64,000 nucleotides of DNA from Anaerolineales bacterium. Lineage in GTDB: Bacteria > Chloroflexota > Anaerolineae > 4572-78 > J111. The stretch spans positions 62,001-126,000 of the forward strand of contig JACKAU010000010.1 of the NCBI GenBank assembly GCA_020634855.1, in the 5' to 3' direction. The stretch's first letter is position 1; the number at the start of each line of letters is the position of its first letter. A model generated the notes under the pieces. That model saw only the letters and a program-made list of their open reading frames with translations. It had not been told where the DNA came from and made no database searches. Positions 8,462-16,809 of the stretch are shown in pieces. A program made the translations under genes and the position numbers.

Positions 8462-9799
8462 ATGGCAGAGGAAGTAACAGTAACCGCAGACCCTCAAGAA
8501 GGGCGATTTGGCTCTTGCTTATTGTGGTTTATCTGGGGAGTTTCACTCAGTTTTACCACGATTTTGGCGTTGGTGATGATGGCGCTTCTGTCCGTTTCGA
8601 TTGCCTTGAACGTCTATTTGAGCTGGCAATTGGCGGGTTTAGAACTATCGATCACCCGGCGTGGCGGTGATAATCAGATAGAGATGCCGGTCTCGGGTCC
8701 GACCACGTTTCTGGTGGCGGTTCCCACCCAAACGCCTGTAACCGCATCGGTTGGCGCGGCCAGTACCCCGGCGCCGGTCTCAACTGGTGCGCCGGTGGCC
8801 GCCGTCCCGCCCGACTCAGAATTGATGTCACAATATGCTACGCTGGCCGCTATCGCTACCCAATCCGCCGCCTCTGCGCCGCTGAACAGCGCTGCTGCGC
8901 CGGTGCAAATAAATCCACCGGCAGCGCTATCGGCGGCTTCAACCCCAACCCCCCAAGTGTTGCCGCCCAGCGGGTCTGCCGCCGCGCCTATCCCGGTTAT
9001 TTCGCCAACAGCTATTCCACCGGCTGTCGCAATTGGCGAACCGGCGATTGAACGCGAGTCCGCCATTCAAGGCGCCGATAACGTCCAGTCGGACTCTGGA
9101 GCGCCAGCCGAAGCCGCCGCGGCCGGTTCCCGTGAGGAGCAACCGACCGACGTCCAAGCTGAAGCCTTTTCTGCCCCATCCGGTTCATCCAATTCCTATG
9201 AACTTGTTCCCCTGGAAGGTGAAAAGGACAAGCGCCCCGCTGCAGAACATGGCGACCTCAATCTAGCCTTGCGTGAACCGGAGCCGATCGACCAGGAACC
9301 GGCCTTAAAAGATGTTGGCGCCGGCATCGACCCCGGCGCACCCAACCTGGGCGCTATCTTTTCTCCGGACATTGTTCAAACCTATGGTATCCATAATTGG
9401 GATTGGGGGTGCAACTGCAAAGGCGACTTGATCGATGACGGTAAATCGATTTTAGTTGGCATCAAGACAACGCCGGGTGACCCCATTTTCATTCCTCCAA
9501 CAACATCCCCCATTTTCGGCGGCGAGGTATTTGCCGTGGTGCTGTACGCATCAGAGGATAGTTTGACCTTTGCCTATGCCAGGGACGGCACGGTGGCCCA
9601 GGGTTATGCCATTCATTACCAAGGGCTGCACGTCGATCCGAATTTGCTGGCCAAATATAATGAAGCGACCGGCAACGATGTTGTCGGCTTGACCCTCGAT
9701 ACACCGGTGGGGGTGGCCGCTTCCGATGAACTGCTCGTGGCGGTGAGGGACAAAGGCACCTTTATGGATAGCCGCTCGATTAACGACTGGTGGAAATAA
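8462..9799 (+). CDS. Membrane-anchored protein with Ala/Pro linker and conserved C-terminal domain
   Basis: 445 residues. A cytoplasmic stub is followed by a long hydrophobic segment (about 22-55). Residues 60-270 are a low-complexity Ala/Pro/Thr linker likely to cross the envelope. The C-terminal 140 residues form a compact domain starting GIHNWDWGCNCKGDL and ending GTFMDSRSINDWWK. The ending resembles a motif I associate with bacterial envelope proteins, but I cannot name the family. The ATG has a GAGGAGAAGG ribosome site. Its stop overlaps the start of the next gene (TAATG), so it is in an operon with the two SH3b/TolB-like proteins. Confidence 0.75.
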   Translation: MAEEVTVTADPQEGRFGSCLLWFIWGVSLSFTTILALVMMALLSVSIALNVYLSWQLAGLELSITRRGGDNQIEMPVSGPTTFLVAVPTQTPVTASVGAASTPAPVSTGAPVAAVPPDSELMSQYATLAAIATQSAASAPLNSAAAPVQINPPAALSAASTPTPQVLPPSGSAAAPIPVISPTAIPPAVAIGEPAIERESAIQGADNVQSDSGAPAEAAAAGSREEQPTDVQAEAFSAPSGSSNSYELVPLEGEKDKRPAAEHGDLNLALREPEPIDQEPALKDVGAGIDPGAPNLGAIFSPDIVQTYGIHNWDWGCNCKGDLIDDGKSILVGIKTTPGDPIFIPPTTSPIFGGEVFAVVLYASEDSLTFAYARDGTVAQGYAIHYQGLHVDPNLLAKYNEATGNDVVGLTLDTPVGVAASDELLVAVRDKGTFMDSRSINDWWK

Positions 9800-11061
9800 T
9801 GTACCCTTTCTGGAACAGCAATTTTGGCAAGATTATCATCGGCGGCTGCGGTACGCAGCTTGGCCTGCTGATGGCCACCGCCGGCGTGCTGGCGATAACC
9901 GTGGTTTGTGGGGTGTGCGCCTTCGCCAACTTGCTGACGCTGAACCTCAGCCAGGGACTGGCCGGTCAGCCAACCTCATCTCTGGTTGAACAAGTCTCGT
10001 TCCAACCGCCTCCACCTAACCCGGCTGTTCAATCATTGATCGCTGAGGTCGATGCGCTGACCAACGAGCTTGACGCCGGCCAGTCTCAAGGGTCAACTCT
10101 GCCCTTTATTCCGCCTGAGGTCGCCGGTCAAGCCTTGGCCATTGCGGCCCAGCAGCCGGTGGTCTTATACGATGGGCCGGGCGCCGATTTCGGCCAGGTC
10201 GGGATTTTACCGGTCGGACAACGGCTCAATATTACCGGCCGCAGCAGCGACTCAAACTGGTGGCTGGTGGCTTTGCCTGACGGCCGTTTTGCCTGGCTGT
10301 CTAACCAAGCCGCGACCATTCTCAACGCCAGCACCGCCATCCCGGTGGCTTCCGTGCCGTCGCAGTTGGCCCAGCCGGCGGCGGCCAGCGGCTCGGCGAT
10401 GGCCGCCGCGACAACCGCCCCGGCCGGCCCGGTGGCCACGCCCACACCGGCTCTCCCGCCGGGAACCCCTACCCCCGGAGCCGAGGCCAGTCGTGAAAAT
10501 GTCGAAGATACACCCGCCTACCAAACTATCAAATGGCAGTTGATGATCCCGCCGCAAAGCGCCAGCTTCTCCCCCGACGGCGATCAAGTCGCGCTGACCG
10601 AAGGCATCAAACTGTACACCTTTAGAGCGGCCGGCTCTTATCCGACCATCTGGCTGTCCGATACCGACGAGCTGCGGCCGCTAGGGGGAGCGGTCTGGTC
10701 ACCGGATGGTCAGTACCTGGCGTTCGTGATCGAGATTAAACCGCCCAAATGTAACTTGTGTCACTCAGTCGGCGTAGTCAACATGGCCACCGGCGAACTG
10801 TTTTATCTGGAAGGCCCGAACGGCCTGCAGACCGACGCGCCGCGCTGGACCCAGGACGGGCGCATTTTGGTCAACGCCCATCCCGGCGAGCCGGCCGACG
10901 GCATTACGTACGTTTACAACGTCTATGGCGAAGGCCAAGAAGCCACCGGTATCTATACCCTAAGCGCCAGCCACGAGGGCCAAAAATGGTATCCCTGGCT
11001 GCCGGGGCGCGTCTGGCAGGCCGGCGTTTCTGAGCGACCGGACAGCTATTATGCAAATTAG
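9799..11061 (+). CDS. Membrane-anchored SH3b plus TolB-like propeller protein, paralogue A
   Basis: Start taken at the ATG of TAATG (9799), coupled to the previous stop; 420 residues. An N-terminal hydrophobic helix follows MYPFWNSNFGKIIIGGCGTQ. Residues about 110-175 form a bacterial SH3 domain (VVLYDGPGADFGQVGILPVG, DSNWWLVALPDGRFAWLS). After a Pro/Thr linker, PD40/TolB-like blades appear (SASFSPDGDQVALTEG, GAVWSPDGQYLAFVIE, APRWTQDGRILV). It ends PWLPGRVWQ...DSYYAN. It is a tandem paralogue of the next gene. Likely binds peptidoglycan or surface ligands; no catalytic residues seen. Confidence 0.82.
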   Translation: MYPFWNSNFGKIIIGGCGTQLGLLMATAGVLAITVVCGVCAFANLLTLNLSQGLAGQPTSSLVEQVSFQPPPPNPAVQSLIAEVDALTNELDAGQSQGSTLPFIPPEVAGQALAIAAQQPVVLYDGPGADFGQVGILPVGQRLNITGRSSDSNWWLVALPDGRFAWLSNQAATILNASTAIPVASVPSQLAQPAAASGSAMAAATTAPAGPVATPTPALPPGTPTPGAEASRENVEDTPAYQTIKWQLMIPPQSASFSPDGDQVALTEGIKLYTFRAAGSYPTIWLSDTDELRPLGGAVWSPDGQYLAFVIEIKPPKCNLCHSVGVVNMATGELFYLEGPNGLQTDAPRWTQDGRILVNAHPGEPADGITYVYNVYGEGQEATGIYTLSASHEGQKWYPWLPGRVWQAGVSERPDSYYAN

Positions 11062-11079
11062 CGATTGAGCAGGACGACT

Positions 11080-12351
11080 ATGATCCATCCTTTTTGGCGA
11101 AGTAAAACCGGCCAAATAATTTTGGGCGGCTGTGGCACGCAAGTGGGCATGGTGATGACGTTTGGCACATTGTTTGTGATACTGGCCTTCTGCGCCATCT
11201 GCGCCTCGACCAACCTGGCCAGCCTTAGCCTGATGCAGCAGATCGAGGTTCCGACCACCCCGCAAGTTTCAGGTCAGCCGCCGTCGACCTCGCCTGAAGA
11301 GATCAATTTGCTGCGGGTGAAACTTGGCTCCTTGGCAGAAAAGGTTAACGCGGTTCAATACACCACCATCGTCGTGACCCCCACGCCGACTCCGCCGCGC
11401 CCGATGATTACAGCCGAAACGGACGCGGTCAACCTGCGTAGCGGGCCGGACACCATCTATCCCAAGATTGGCCGGCTGCCCCGAGGCGAAAGCTTGCAGA
11501 TTGTCGGCCGCAGCGGCGACGGTGCTTGGTGGCTGGTTTCAGCCCCTAACGGCCAATTTGCCTGGGCCGCCAACGACGCGGTTGTCACCGCTCATCTGGA
11601 CAATTCCATTCCGGTTGTGACCATTCCGGCCTTGTTGGTTCAAGCCTCCTCTGGCGCACCGTCAACGGGCACCGGTTCAGGCGCTATGTCAGCCGATTTC
11701 GTTGCTCCGGCTGAAGCGGCATCGCCCGCCGGCTCGCTGCCGCCGTTGCCCGCCGGCACCCCGACCGCCGCGGCCAACGCTAGCCGTCGCTATGTGCAAG
11801 ATACGCTGGGCTACAAACAGTTCGTACGACGCCTGCTGCTGCCCACCGTCAGCGAGAGCTATTCGCCCGACGGTAGCCAAATCGCCATCACCGAACGGAT
11901 CAAACTATACACCGTCGCCACCGACAGCGGCACAGTTCGTACCCTACTGGCCGATGATGACGCCATTACCATCATCGGCGGCGTGGTTTGGTCGCCGGAC
12001 GGCCAATATTTGGCCTTTGTGGCCGATAAAGTGGCCGAGTGTCAATATTGCCGCCAAGTGGGTCTGGTCCGGCTGTCCGACGGCGATATCTCTTACCTTG
12101 AGCCGCCGCCCAGTTCCAGCGTTGACCGGCCGCGTTGGACGCAAGACGGGCGCTTGCTGGTCACCTCCTTTTCCGATAATTTGGCCGAAGGCGCCGCCTA
12201 TATCTACGACATCTCCGGTCAGGGCCAACCGGCCAGCGGAACTTACGTGCTGAGCAGCAGCCACGACGGGCAAAAATGGCTTCCCTGGCTGCCGGGCGCC
12301 GTCTGGCAGGTTGACAGCGCCGCTCCGCCTGATAGCTACTACGGGGAGTAG
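11080..12351 (+). CDS. Membrane-anchored SH3b plus TolB-like propeller protein, paralogue B
   Basis: ATG at 11080 aligns with the start of its paralogue (MIHPFWRSKTGQIILGGCGT); a TTG five codons earlier is less likely. 423 residues. Architecture is the same: a membrane helix, a coiled-coil-like stretch (EEINLLRVKLGSLAEKVNAV), SH3b (VNLRSGPDTIYPKIGRLPRG), a Pro/Ala linker, and propeller blades (ESYSPDGSQIAITERI, GVVWSPDGQYLAFVAD, RPRWTQDGRLLV), ending PWLPGAVWQ...DSYYGE. The CxxCxxVGxV loop (CQYCRQVGLV here, CNLCHSVGVV in A) is conserved between copies. It arose by tandem duplication and follows A by 18 bp. Confidence 0.82.
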   Translation: MIHPFWRSKTGQIILGGCGTQVGMVMTFGTLFVILAFCAICASTNLASLSLMQQIEVPTTPQVSGQPPSTSPEEINLLRVKLGSLAEKVNAVQYTTIVVTPTPTPPRPMITAETDAVNLRSGPDTIYPKIGRLPRGESLQIVGRSGDGAWWLVSAPNGQFAWAANDAVVTAHLDNSIPVVTIPALLVQASSGAPSTGTGSGAMSADFVAPAEAASPAGSLPPLPAGTPTAAANASRRYVQDTLGYKQFVRRLLLPTVSESYSPDGSQIAITERIKLYTVATDSGTVRTLLADDDAITIIGGVVWSPDGQYLAFVADKVAECQYCRQVGLVRLSDGDISYLEPPPSSSVDRPRWTQDGRLLVTSFSDNLAEGAAYIYDISGQGQPASGTYVLSSSHDGQKWLPWLPGAVWQVDSAAPPDSYYGE

Positions 12352-12360
12352 CAACCTAAC

Positions 12361-12435
12361 GCTGAATGATGAATGATGAGTGATGAATGGTTCATTTTTA
12401 AAGAAAATAACTTCACCGTTCACCATTAACTATTA
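12361..12435. repeat. Heptamer-like simple repeat tract
   Basis: Short words such as TGAATGATGAATGATGAGTGATGA are followed by their loose complements (TTCACCGTTCACCATTAAC). This is one of several such intergenic tracts in the window. Confidence 0.55.
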
Positions 12436-12446
12436 ACTATTCACAA

Positions 12447-12474
12447 TTTTCTTCAAGACTTGGCTTGAAGAAAA
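12447..12474. other. Perfect 11-bp inverted repeat upstream of the Hedgehog-like gene
   Basis: TTTTCTTCAAG and CTTGAAGAAAA flank a six-base spacer. It could be a terminator for the upstream operon (T-run on the minus strand only) or an operator for the gene at 12505; I cannot decide. Confidence 0.5.
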
Positions 12475-12491
12475 TCTATATACCTTAACTC

Positions 12492-12497
12492 TATAAT
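12492..12497 (+). promoter_or_regulatory. Possible -10 box very close to a start codon
   Basis: A perfect TATAAT lies only seven bases before the ATG at 12505, and no ribosome-binding site is visible. If used, the mRNA would be leaderless. The -35 region is weak: TTGAAG at 12465 is 21 bp away. Confidence 0.35.
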
Positions 12498-12504
12498 CAA
12501 TATC

Positions 12505-13248
12505 ATGACATCGACTCCAAATCCTCATCGAAAAATCTACTTCGCGCTGTTACTGTTGGCCTTAGCCCTCTGGGCCTGTGTCCGCGTCGATTTATCCACG
12601 CGGCCGGCCTCTGCTGTGATTGCCCCCGCGCGGCCGGCTCCGCCAACTCCTACCGTGACGCCCTGGCCAACGCCTACCCCGATTGTCATTCAGATTGTGG
12701 CCAATCCGATCATCGAACCGGCTTGCCTACTGCCTGATGTCGGCTCAGGGCAGAGTATCACGGCTAGCGGCAGTTACACTGAAACCGAACGTTCCGCTTC
12801 CACGCCGATGGTGTGCCATATCACCCGCGATAGCTGCGCCTATAATCAACTGGTCGGGATTTTAGATCCATCGATTGTCTTCAAACAGGAAGAAGAAGCG
12901 CCCTTTAATACGGAAGATGTTTTGATGCACCCGGCCATGCTTGGCCCGTTGACCCGGCTGAACGAACTGGTCAAAGCCGAGTGGGGCGGCGCTTACCAAC
13001 TCCGCGTCACCGACGCCTACGATTCGCTGCTGGAACACGACCCGCCGGAATCGAATCCGAGTACGCGCTACTCGCTCCATTACGACGGCCGGGCCATTGA
13101 TGTGACCACCTGGCCGGTTAATTGGAACCTATACGGCCGCTTGTGCGCCTTGGCCCACTGCGCCGGTTTTGATTACGTGGAAAATGAAGTCACCCACTGC
13201 CACGCTTCGATCAACGCCAGCAGTTTGTGTACTCAGTGTGGGGAGTAA
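12505..13248 (+). CDS. Lipoprotein with a Hedgehog N-terminal-like (M15-type) domain
   Basis: 247 residues. The lipobox ALWAC (Cys25) predicts a lipid-anchored surface protein, followed by a Pro/Thr linker (40-60). Residues about 85-240 follow the Hedgehog N-terminal domain motif by motif: ITRDS, PSIVFKQEE (Shh: PDIIFKDEE), LRVTDAYDS (LRVTEGWDE), SLHYDGRAIDVTT (SLHYEGRAVDITT), YGRLCALAHCAGFDYV (YGMLARLAVEAGFDWV) and THCHASINASS (HIHCSVKAENS). The zinc ligands correspond to His192, Asp199 and His233, and Glu228 may be the catalytic glutamate. Related M15-type zinc enzymes cut peptidoglycan cross-links, so a cell-wall peptidase or a carrier of a hydrophobic ligand are both possible. Eight extra cysteines suggest disulfides. 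It has no autoprocessing (intein-like) half. It converges on the ABC exporter gene with a 6-bp gap. Confidence 0.85.
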   Translation: MTSTPNPHRKIYFALLLLALALWACVRVDLSTRPASAVIAPARPAPPTPTVTPWPTPTPIVIQIVANPIIEPACLLPDVGSGQSITASGSYTETERSASTPMVCHITRDSCAYNQLVGILDPSIVFKQEEEAPFNTEDVLMHPAMLGPLTRLNELVKAEWGGAYQLRVTDAYDSLLEHDPPESNPSTRYSLHYDGRAIDVTTWPVNWNLYGRLCALAHCAGFDYVENEVTHCHASINASSLCTQCGE

Positions 13249-13254
13249 AATCTA

Positions 13255-15570
13255 CTATTGAAGATTAAACGGGAGCGGACTCTTGCCCTGTTCAAGCGTG
13301 GTCAGGGTATCCATCGTCCGCTCACGAGCCTTCCGCTGGACGATTTTTTGCAGCGACGGCAGGTCGTTCATTAGCTTCTCAAACCGTTCGCGTTCCAGGG
13401 TCAGAAATAGGCTGGGTAAAATGGTCTGTACCGAGGCCCGCCGGGTGCCGCCCTCAATTAAGGCAATTTCCCCAAAATAGTCGCCGTCTTCCAGTTGGGC
13501 CAGGGATACTTGCTGCCCGTCGGGTTCGGAGGTGAACGATACCGCGACTTTGCCCCGCACGATGATATAAAATTTATCGCCGGGACTGCCCTGGGTGAAC
13601 ACGACCTGTTCGGTATCGAAATATTCTGACACAAACTGGTCGGCGATAGCGCTGAGGGTTAGTTCATCTAACTGGGCAAAAAGCGGGATGAAACGCAGCC
13701 GCGCGCCCCTGACCTCGGCGTACTGGCCGTCGGCGCTGATAACGAAGCCGCTCTGTAACTGCCACAGCCGGCGATAAAACTTCTTGTTTTTCAGCAATTC
13801 CCAATGGGTGCCTTGTTCGATGACCTGCCCGTTATCGACCACCACAATCTGATCGGCCTCAACCACCGAGGAGAGCCGGTGCGTTACGGTGACTACCGTC
13901 CGCTCGCGAGCCAGCTTTTTGAGGGTCTGGTTGATGGCGGCTTCAGTTTCCAAATCCAAAGCGGCCGTAATCTCATCGAGCAGCAGCAGCGACGGCTGGT
14001 GCAGCAGGGCGCGGGCCAGGGCCACCCGCTGACGCTGGCCCGGCGAGAGCCGTTTGCCGCCCTCGCCCACCGGGGTGTTATATCCTTGCGGCAACGCGAT
14101 AATCGTGTCGTGGATTTCGGCCAACCGGGCGGCGACGATAACCTCATCGTCTGTGGCATCGGGTTTGACCAGGCAAATGTTGTCGCGGATGGTTGTATTG
14201 AGCAGCGGCGCTTCTTGCAGCACGACCCCGATTTGCCCGCGAAACGAGCGTTGATTCACCTGGCCCAGGTCATAGCCGTCGATTAATATCTGTCCCTCGC
14301 TGGGATCGTAAAAGCGTAGTAGCAATTTGAGTAAGGTGCTTTTGCCGGCGCCGCTGCGGCCGACAAAGGCAATCGACTGCCGGGCCGGAACCGTGAACGA
14401 AACCTGCTTGAGCTGTAGACTTTGGCCCGGATAGCCAAAGCTGACGTCGGCGAAGCAAATCTGCTGTGAGATGGGCGGCAGCGTGACCACCGAGTCGGTG
14501 TCGGCGCTGTCGAGGGGCGTGTTCAGCACCTGTTCGATGCGCTCCAGGGCCGACGCCCCGGCAATCAGGTTGCGCACGTACATCGACAGCGAAGTGATGG
14601 CCCGCCCGGCCTGCGACAGCAGGACGATAAACGCCGAAAACGTCCCGATGGTCAACAGGTCGCGCCAGGCAAAGTACGCGCCGGCGGCGATGGTCACGCC
14701 CAGAATAGCCATCTGCTGGATATCGGTCCAGACTACGACCATACTGCGCTGGAAATGAGGCACCCGCAACCCTTTTTTGAGTTGGGTTAGACGCGAGGTG
14801 GGGTTGCCCGGCTCCTGTCCGATCAGGGCGGTAAATTTGCTGACCGCCAGGTCGTGCAGGCCGAACGCCCGCAGCAGCGGTTGGGCGGCTACGTTATCTT
14901 GCACCGCGTGGGCCACGGTCGCATCGTGCCGGCGCTCGCCATAATCGGCGGCAGTCGATTTTTTGAGAATCCAGCGGGGAATAATCGTCATCAGCGGCAG
15001 TATTAGGGCGATGATCAGGCTCAACTGCCAGTTGAGGAAAATCATCGCGCCGATGGTGACCACAACCAGCAGCACGGCTCGCAGCCCTTCCACCGTCAGG
15101 TCTCGGAGCGTGGCCCGCAGGGTGATAATTTCCTGAGCAAAAAGCGTGGTGATTTCGCCGGGTTGGATGTTGTCGAAAAAGCTGACGGGCAGGTGCTGCA
15201 AGTGGGTAAACATTTTAAGCCACAAATCCCGCTTAATTTTAGCGCCGACTTGCGCCTGAATGTACGCCTGAACGATATCGCTCACGGCGTACAGGACAAA
15301 CAACACGCCAATACCGCCCAGGATAAGGATCAGCATGTGCTCGTTTCGGGGGATAATCGCCGAGTCGATCAGATATTTGAGCGTCAGAGGCAGGCTAGTG
15401 TGGAGTAAAACGGTAATCACTACGGTCAAGATTAGCCCAATTTGCGCCGGCCAATACGGCCGGAGATAAACCCAAAAAGCGCGTTTGAGCAGTTTAATGA
15501 TACTCCCGGACAGTCGAGCAGTCGGCTCAGTCTCCGCGAGCGGCGGCGGTTCGGTTGTGGCAGCTTCCAT
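13255..15570 (-). CDS. ABC exporter (half-transporter) with C-terminal cyclic-nucleotide-binding domain
   Basis: 771 residues. Six membrane helices in the first ~340 residues form the exporter domain. The nucleotide-binding domain has Walker A GRSGAGKSTLL, Q-loop LQEAPLL, signature LSPGQRQR, Walker B SLLLLDEITAALD and the H-loop VTHRLSSV. Residues about 640-745 form a Crp-type cyclic-nucleotide fold (FTQGSPGDKFYIIVRGKVAV, YFGEIALIEGGTRRASVQ). The signature serine of LSGGQ is kept but one Gly is Pro. Such fusions occur in exporters with C39-like relatives; no peptidase domain is present here. Ligand and cargo unknown. Works as a homodimer in the inner membrane. Confidence 0.92.
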   Translation of the reverse strand: MEAATTEPPPLAETEPTARLSGSIIKLLKRAFWVYLRPYWPAQIGLILTVVITVLLHTSLPLTLKYLIDSAIIPRNEHMLILILGGIGVLFVLYAVSDIVQAYIQAQVGAKIKRDLWLKMFTHLQHLPVSFFDNIQPGEITTLFAQEIITLRATLRDLTVEGLRAVLLVVVTIGAMIFLNWQLSLIIALILPLMTIIPRWILKKSTAADYGERRHDATVAHAVQDNVAAQPLLRAFGLHDLAVSKFTALIGQEPGNPTSRLTQLKKGLRVPHFQRSMVVVWTDIQQMAILGVTIAAGAYFAWRDLLTIGTFSAFIVLLSQAGRAITSLSMYVRNLIAGASALERIEQVLNTPLDSADTDSVVTLPPISQQICFADVSFGYPGQSLQLKQVSFTVPARQSIAFVGRSGAGKSTLLKLLLRFYDPSEGQILIDGYDLGQVNQRSFRGQIGVVLQEAPLLNTTIRDNICLVKPDATDDEVIVAARLAEIHDTIIALPQGYNTPVGEGGKRLSPGQRQRVALARALLHQPSLLLLDEITAALDLETEAAINQTLKKLARERTVVTVTHRLSSVVEADQIVVVDNGQVIEQGTHWELLKNKKFYRRLWQLQSGFVISADGQYAEVRGARLRFIPLFAQLDELTLSAIADQFVSEYFDTEQVVFTQGSPGDKFYIIVRGKVAVSFTSEPDGQQVSLAQLEDGDYFGEIALIEGGTRRASVQTILPSLFLTLERERFEKLMNDLPSLQKIVQRKARERTMDTLTTLEQGKSPLPFNLQ

Positions 15571-15671
15571 CTCCAGATTAGCCTTTGTTGTTAATGAGAG
15601 GTCTACGGGTGGCTGCGTGGGTTAAATGACCTAAATGTCCACCCACTGCGTCCCCATTGAGAGTAGGAAGT

Positions 15672-15751
15672 CAATGCCATTAAGTTAGTGTAACGGAGTC
15701 AAGGCTTCAGCCGGCTAAAGCCTCGACTCCAGCCTTATCTTAATGACATTG
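15672..15751. repeat. 80-bp imperfect palindrome
   Basis: Outer arms CAATGCCATTAAG (15672-15684) and CTTAATGACATTG (15739-15751) enclose inner arms GAGTCAAGGCTT (15696-15707) and AAGCCTCGACTC (15718-15729). It is probably a dispersed palindromic element. It lies in the 680-bp gap 15571-16250, which has no convincing gene. Confidence 0.6.
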
Positions 15752-15831
15752 AGTAGGAAGTAGGGTGTAAACCGCAGGCGTTTTTCCTTGACTCCCTCGG
15801 CTTTAATGCCTACTCCGAAAATAGACTTGTG

Positions 15832-15851
15832 GGACAAACTTAAGTTTGTCC
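15832..15851. repeat. Perfect 20-bp palindrome
   Basis: GGACAAACTTAAGTTTGTCC is a perfect dyad with no spacer. It could be an operator or part of a repeat element; the adjoining sequence is simple and repeat-like. Confidence 0.5.
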
Positions 15852-16250
15852 TACAGTAAATTTCATTGCCGTTGTCGTCTCATTTGAGACGGTCGGACTC
15901 CTTGATAAGGATGTACGGGGGATTATAGCGGAAGTGAGTAATTGAGCCAAAGCGAAAGGTATCTTTGGCGGTAAAGCCGACGGCTGAACGCTGACGGCTG
16001 AACGCTGATAGCTGAAACGCCTACCTCTCCCCCAAACCTAGCCGGCCTACCTATCCACAAACCCCTCACTTGACCAGTAGCTTTTGCCCCGCTTTTTTAA
16101 TAAACTAAACATCAAAGTAATCAACCTACATTGTCGGCGTGCCGGTTATGGATGATTCAGGCATTGCCGGCGACGGAAGATGTAAGCTGTAGGGGGCTTG
16201 GCCTTACTCCCTATTCCCTGCGCCTTACCCCATTTAATCAGGAGATTAAA

Positions 16251-16709
16251 ATGAACATGAAATGGAATTCCTCTGCTTCCAACGGTCACCGGACAGGCCC
16301 CTTATCATCAGAAACAGCCACCTCCTCCGCTAAGGTCAGGACGACGGCCGGGGAACATCTTGAAGTGCAGCGGCAGCATCAACAGTGGCTCAACCAAGCC
16401 CGAAAAGCGCAAGTCAAAAACCGCCGGCTGCTGGCGCTGCTCTCTCGACTGGAAAGTATCGTCTTAGATCGAGACGCCACAATGGCCAGCCTGGTTGACC
16501 GCATTGAAACCCACGACACCCAAATCAAAGGCGCCGCTCCAGCCGCCGTAGACCCAACCGACTGGCCAAGCGGTTCATCCACGGTGCATCGCAGCTACCG
16601 CGCCGAACACGCCGCCGTTCATGAAATTTTCGATCATTTTGAAGCCGATGAGGAGAAATTTAACGGCCAAATTGAGGGGGTGATTGAGGCCCTGCTACGC
16701 GCCCTGTAG
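16251..16709 (+). CDS. Hypothetical coiled-coil protein, 152 residues
   Basis: ATG at 16251 follows an AGGAG site; the in-frame extension to 16131 is not supported. After a Ser/Thr-rich disordered head, residues 37-82 are helical and charged (EHLEVQRQHQQWLNQARKAQ, LLALLSRLESIVLDRDAT). A tail follows with HEIFDHFEADEEKFNGQIEG. I do not recognise a family. It stands just before the divergently ending 279-residue unknown gene, with only a repeat between them. Confidence 0.6.
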   Translation: MNMKWNSSASNGHRTGPLSSETATSSAKVRTTAGEHLEVQRQHQQWLNQARKAQVKNRRLLALLSRLESIVLDRDATMASLVDRIETHDTQIKGAAPAAVDPTDWPSGSSTVHRSYRAEHAAVHEIFDHFEADEEKFNGQIEGVIEALLRAL

Positions 16710-16711
16710 AA

Positions 16712-16806
16712 TTGAATAATGAACGATGAGCGATAAAGGATGAAGGCATTATTCAGCCGCCTTCACCCTTCACCGTTTCATCATTCATTATTTATCATTC
16801 ATCATT
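16712..16806. repeat. Heptamer-like simple repeat hairpin between convergent genes
   Basis: AATAATGAACGATGAGCGAT and, after a loop with GATGAAGGC/GCCTTCACC, the loose complement ATCATTCATTATTTATCATTC. It may act as a bidirectional terminator. Confidence 0.55.
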
Positions 16807-16809
16807 CCG

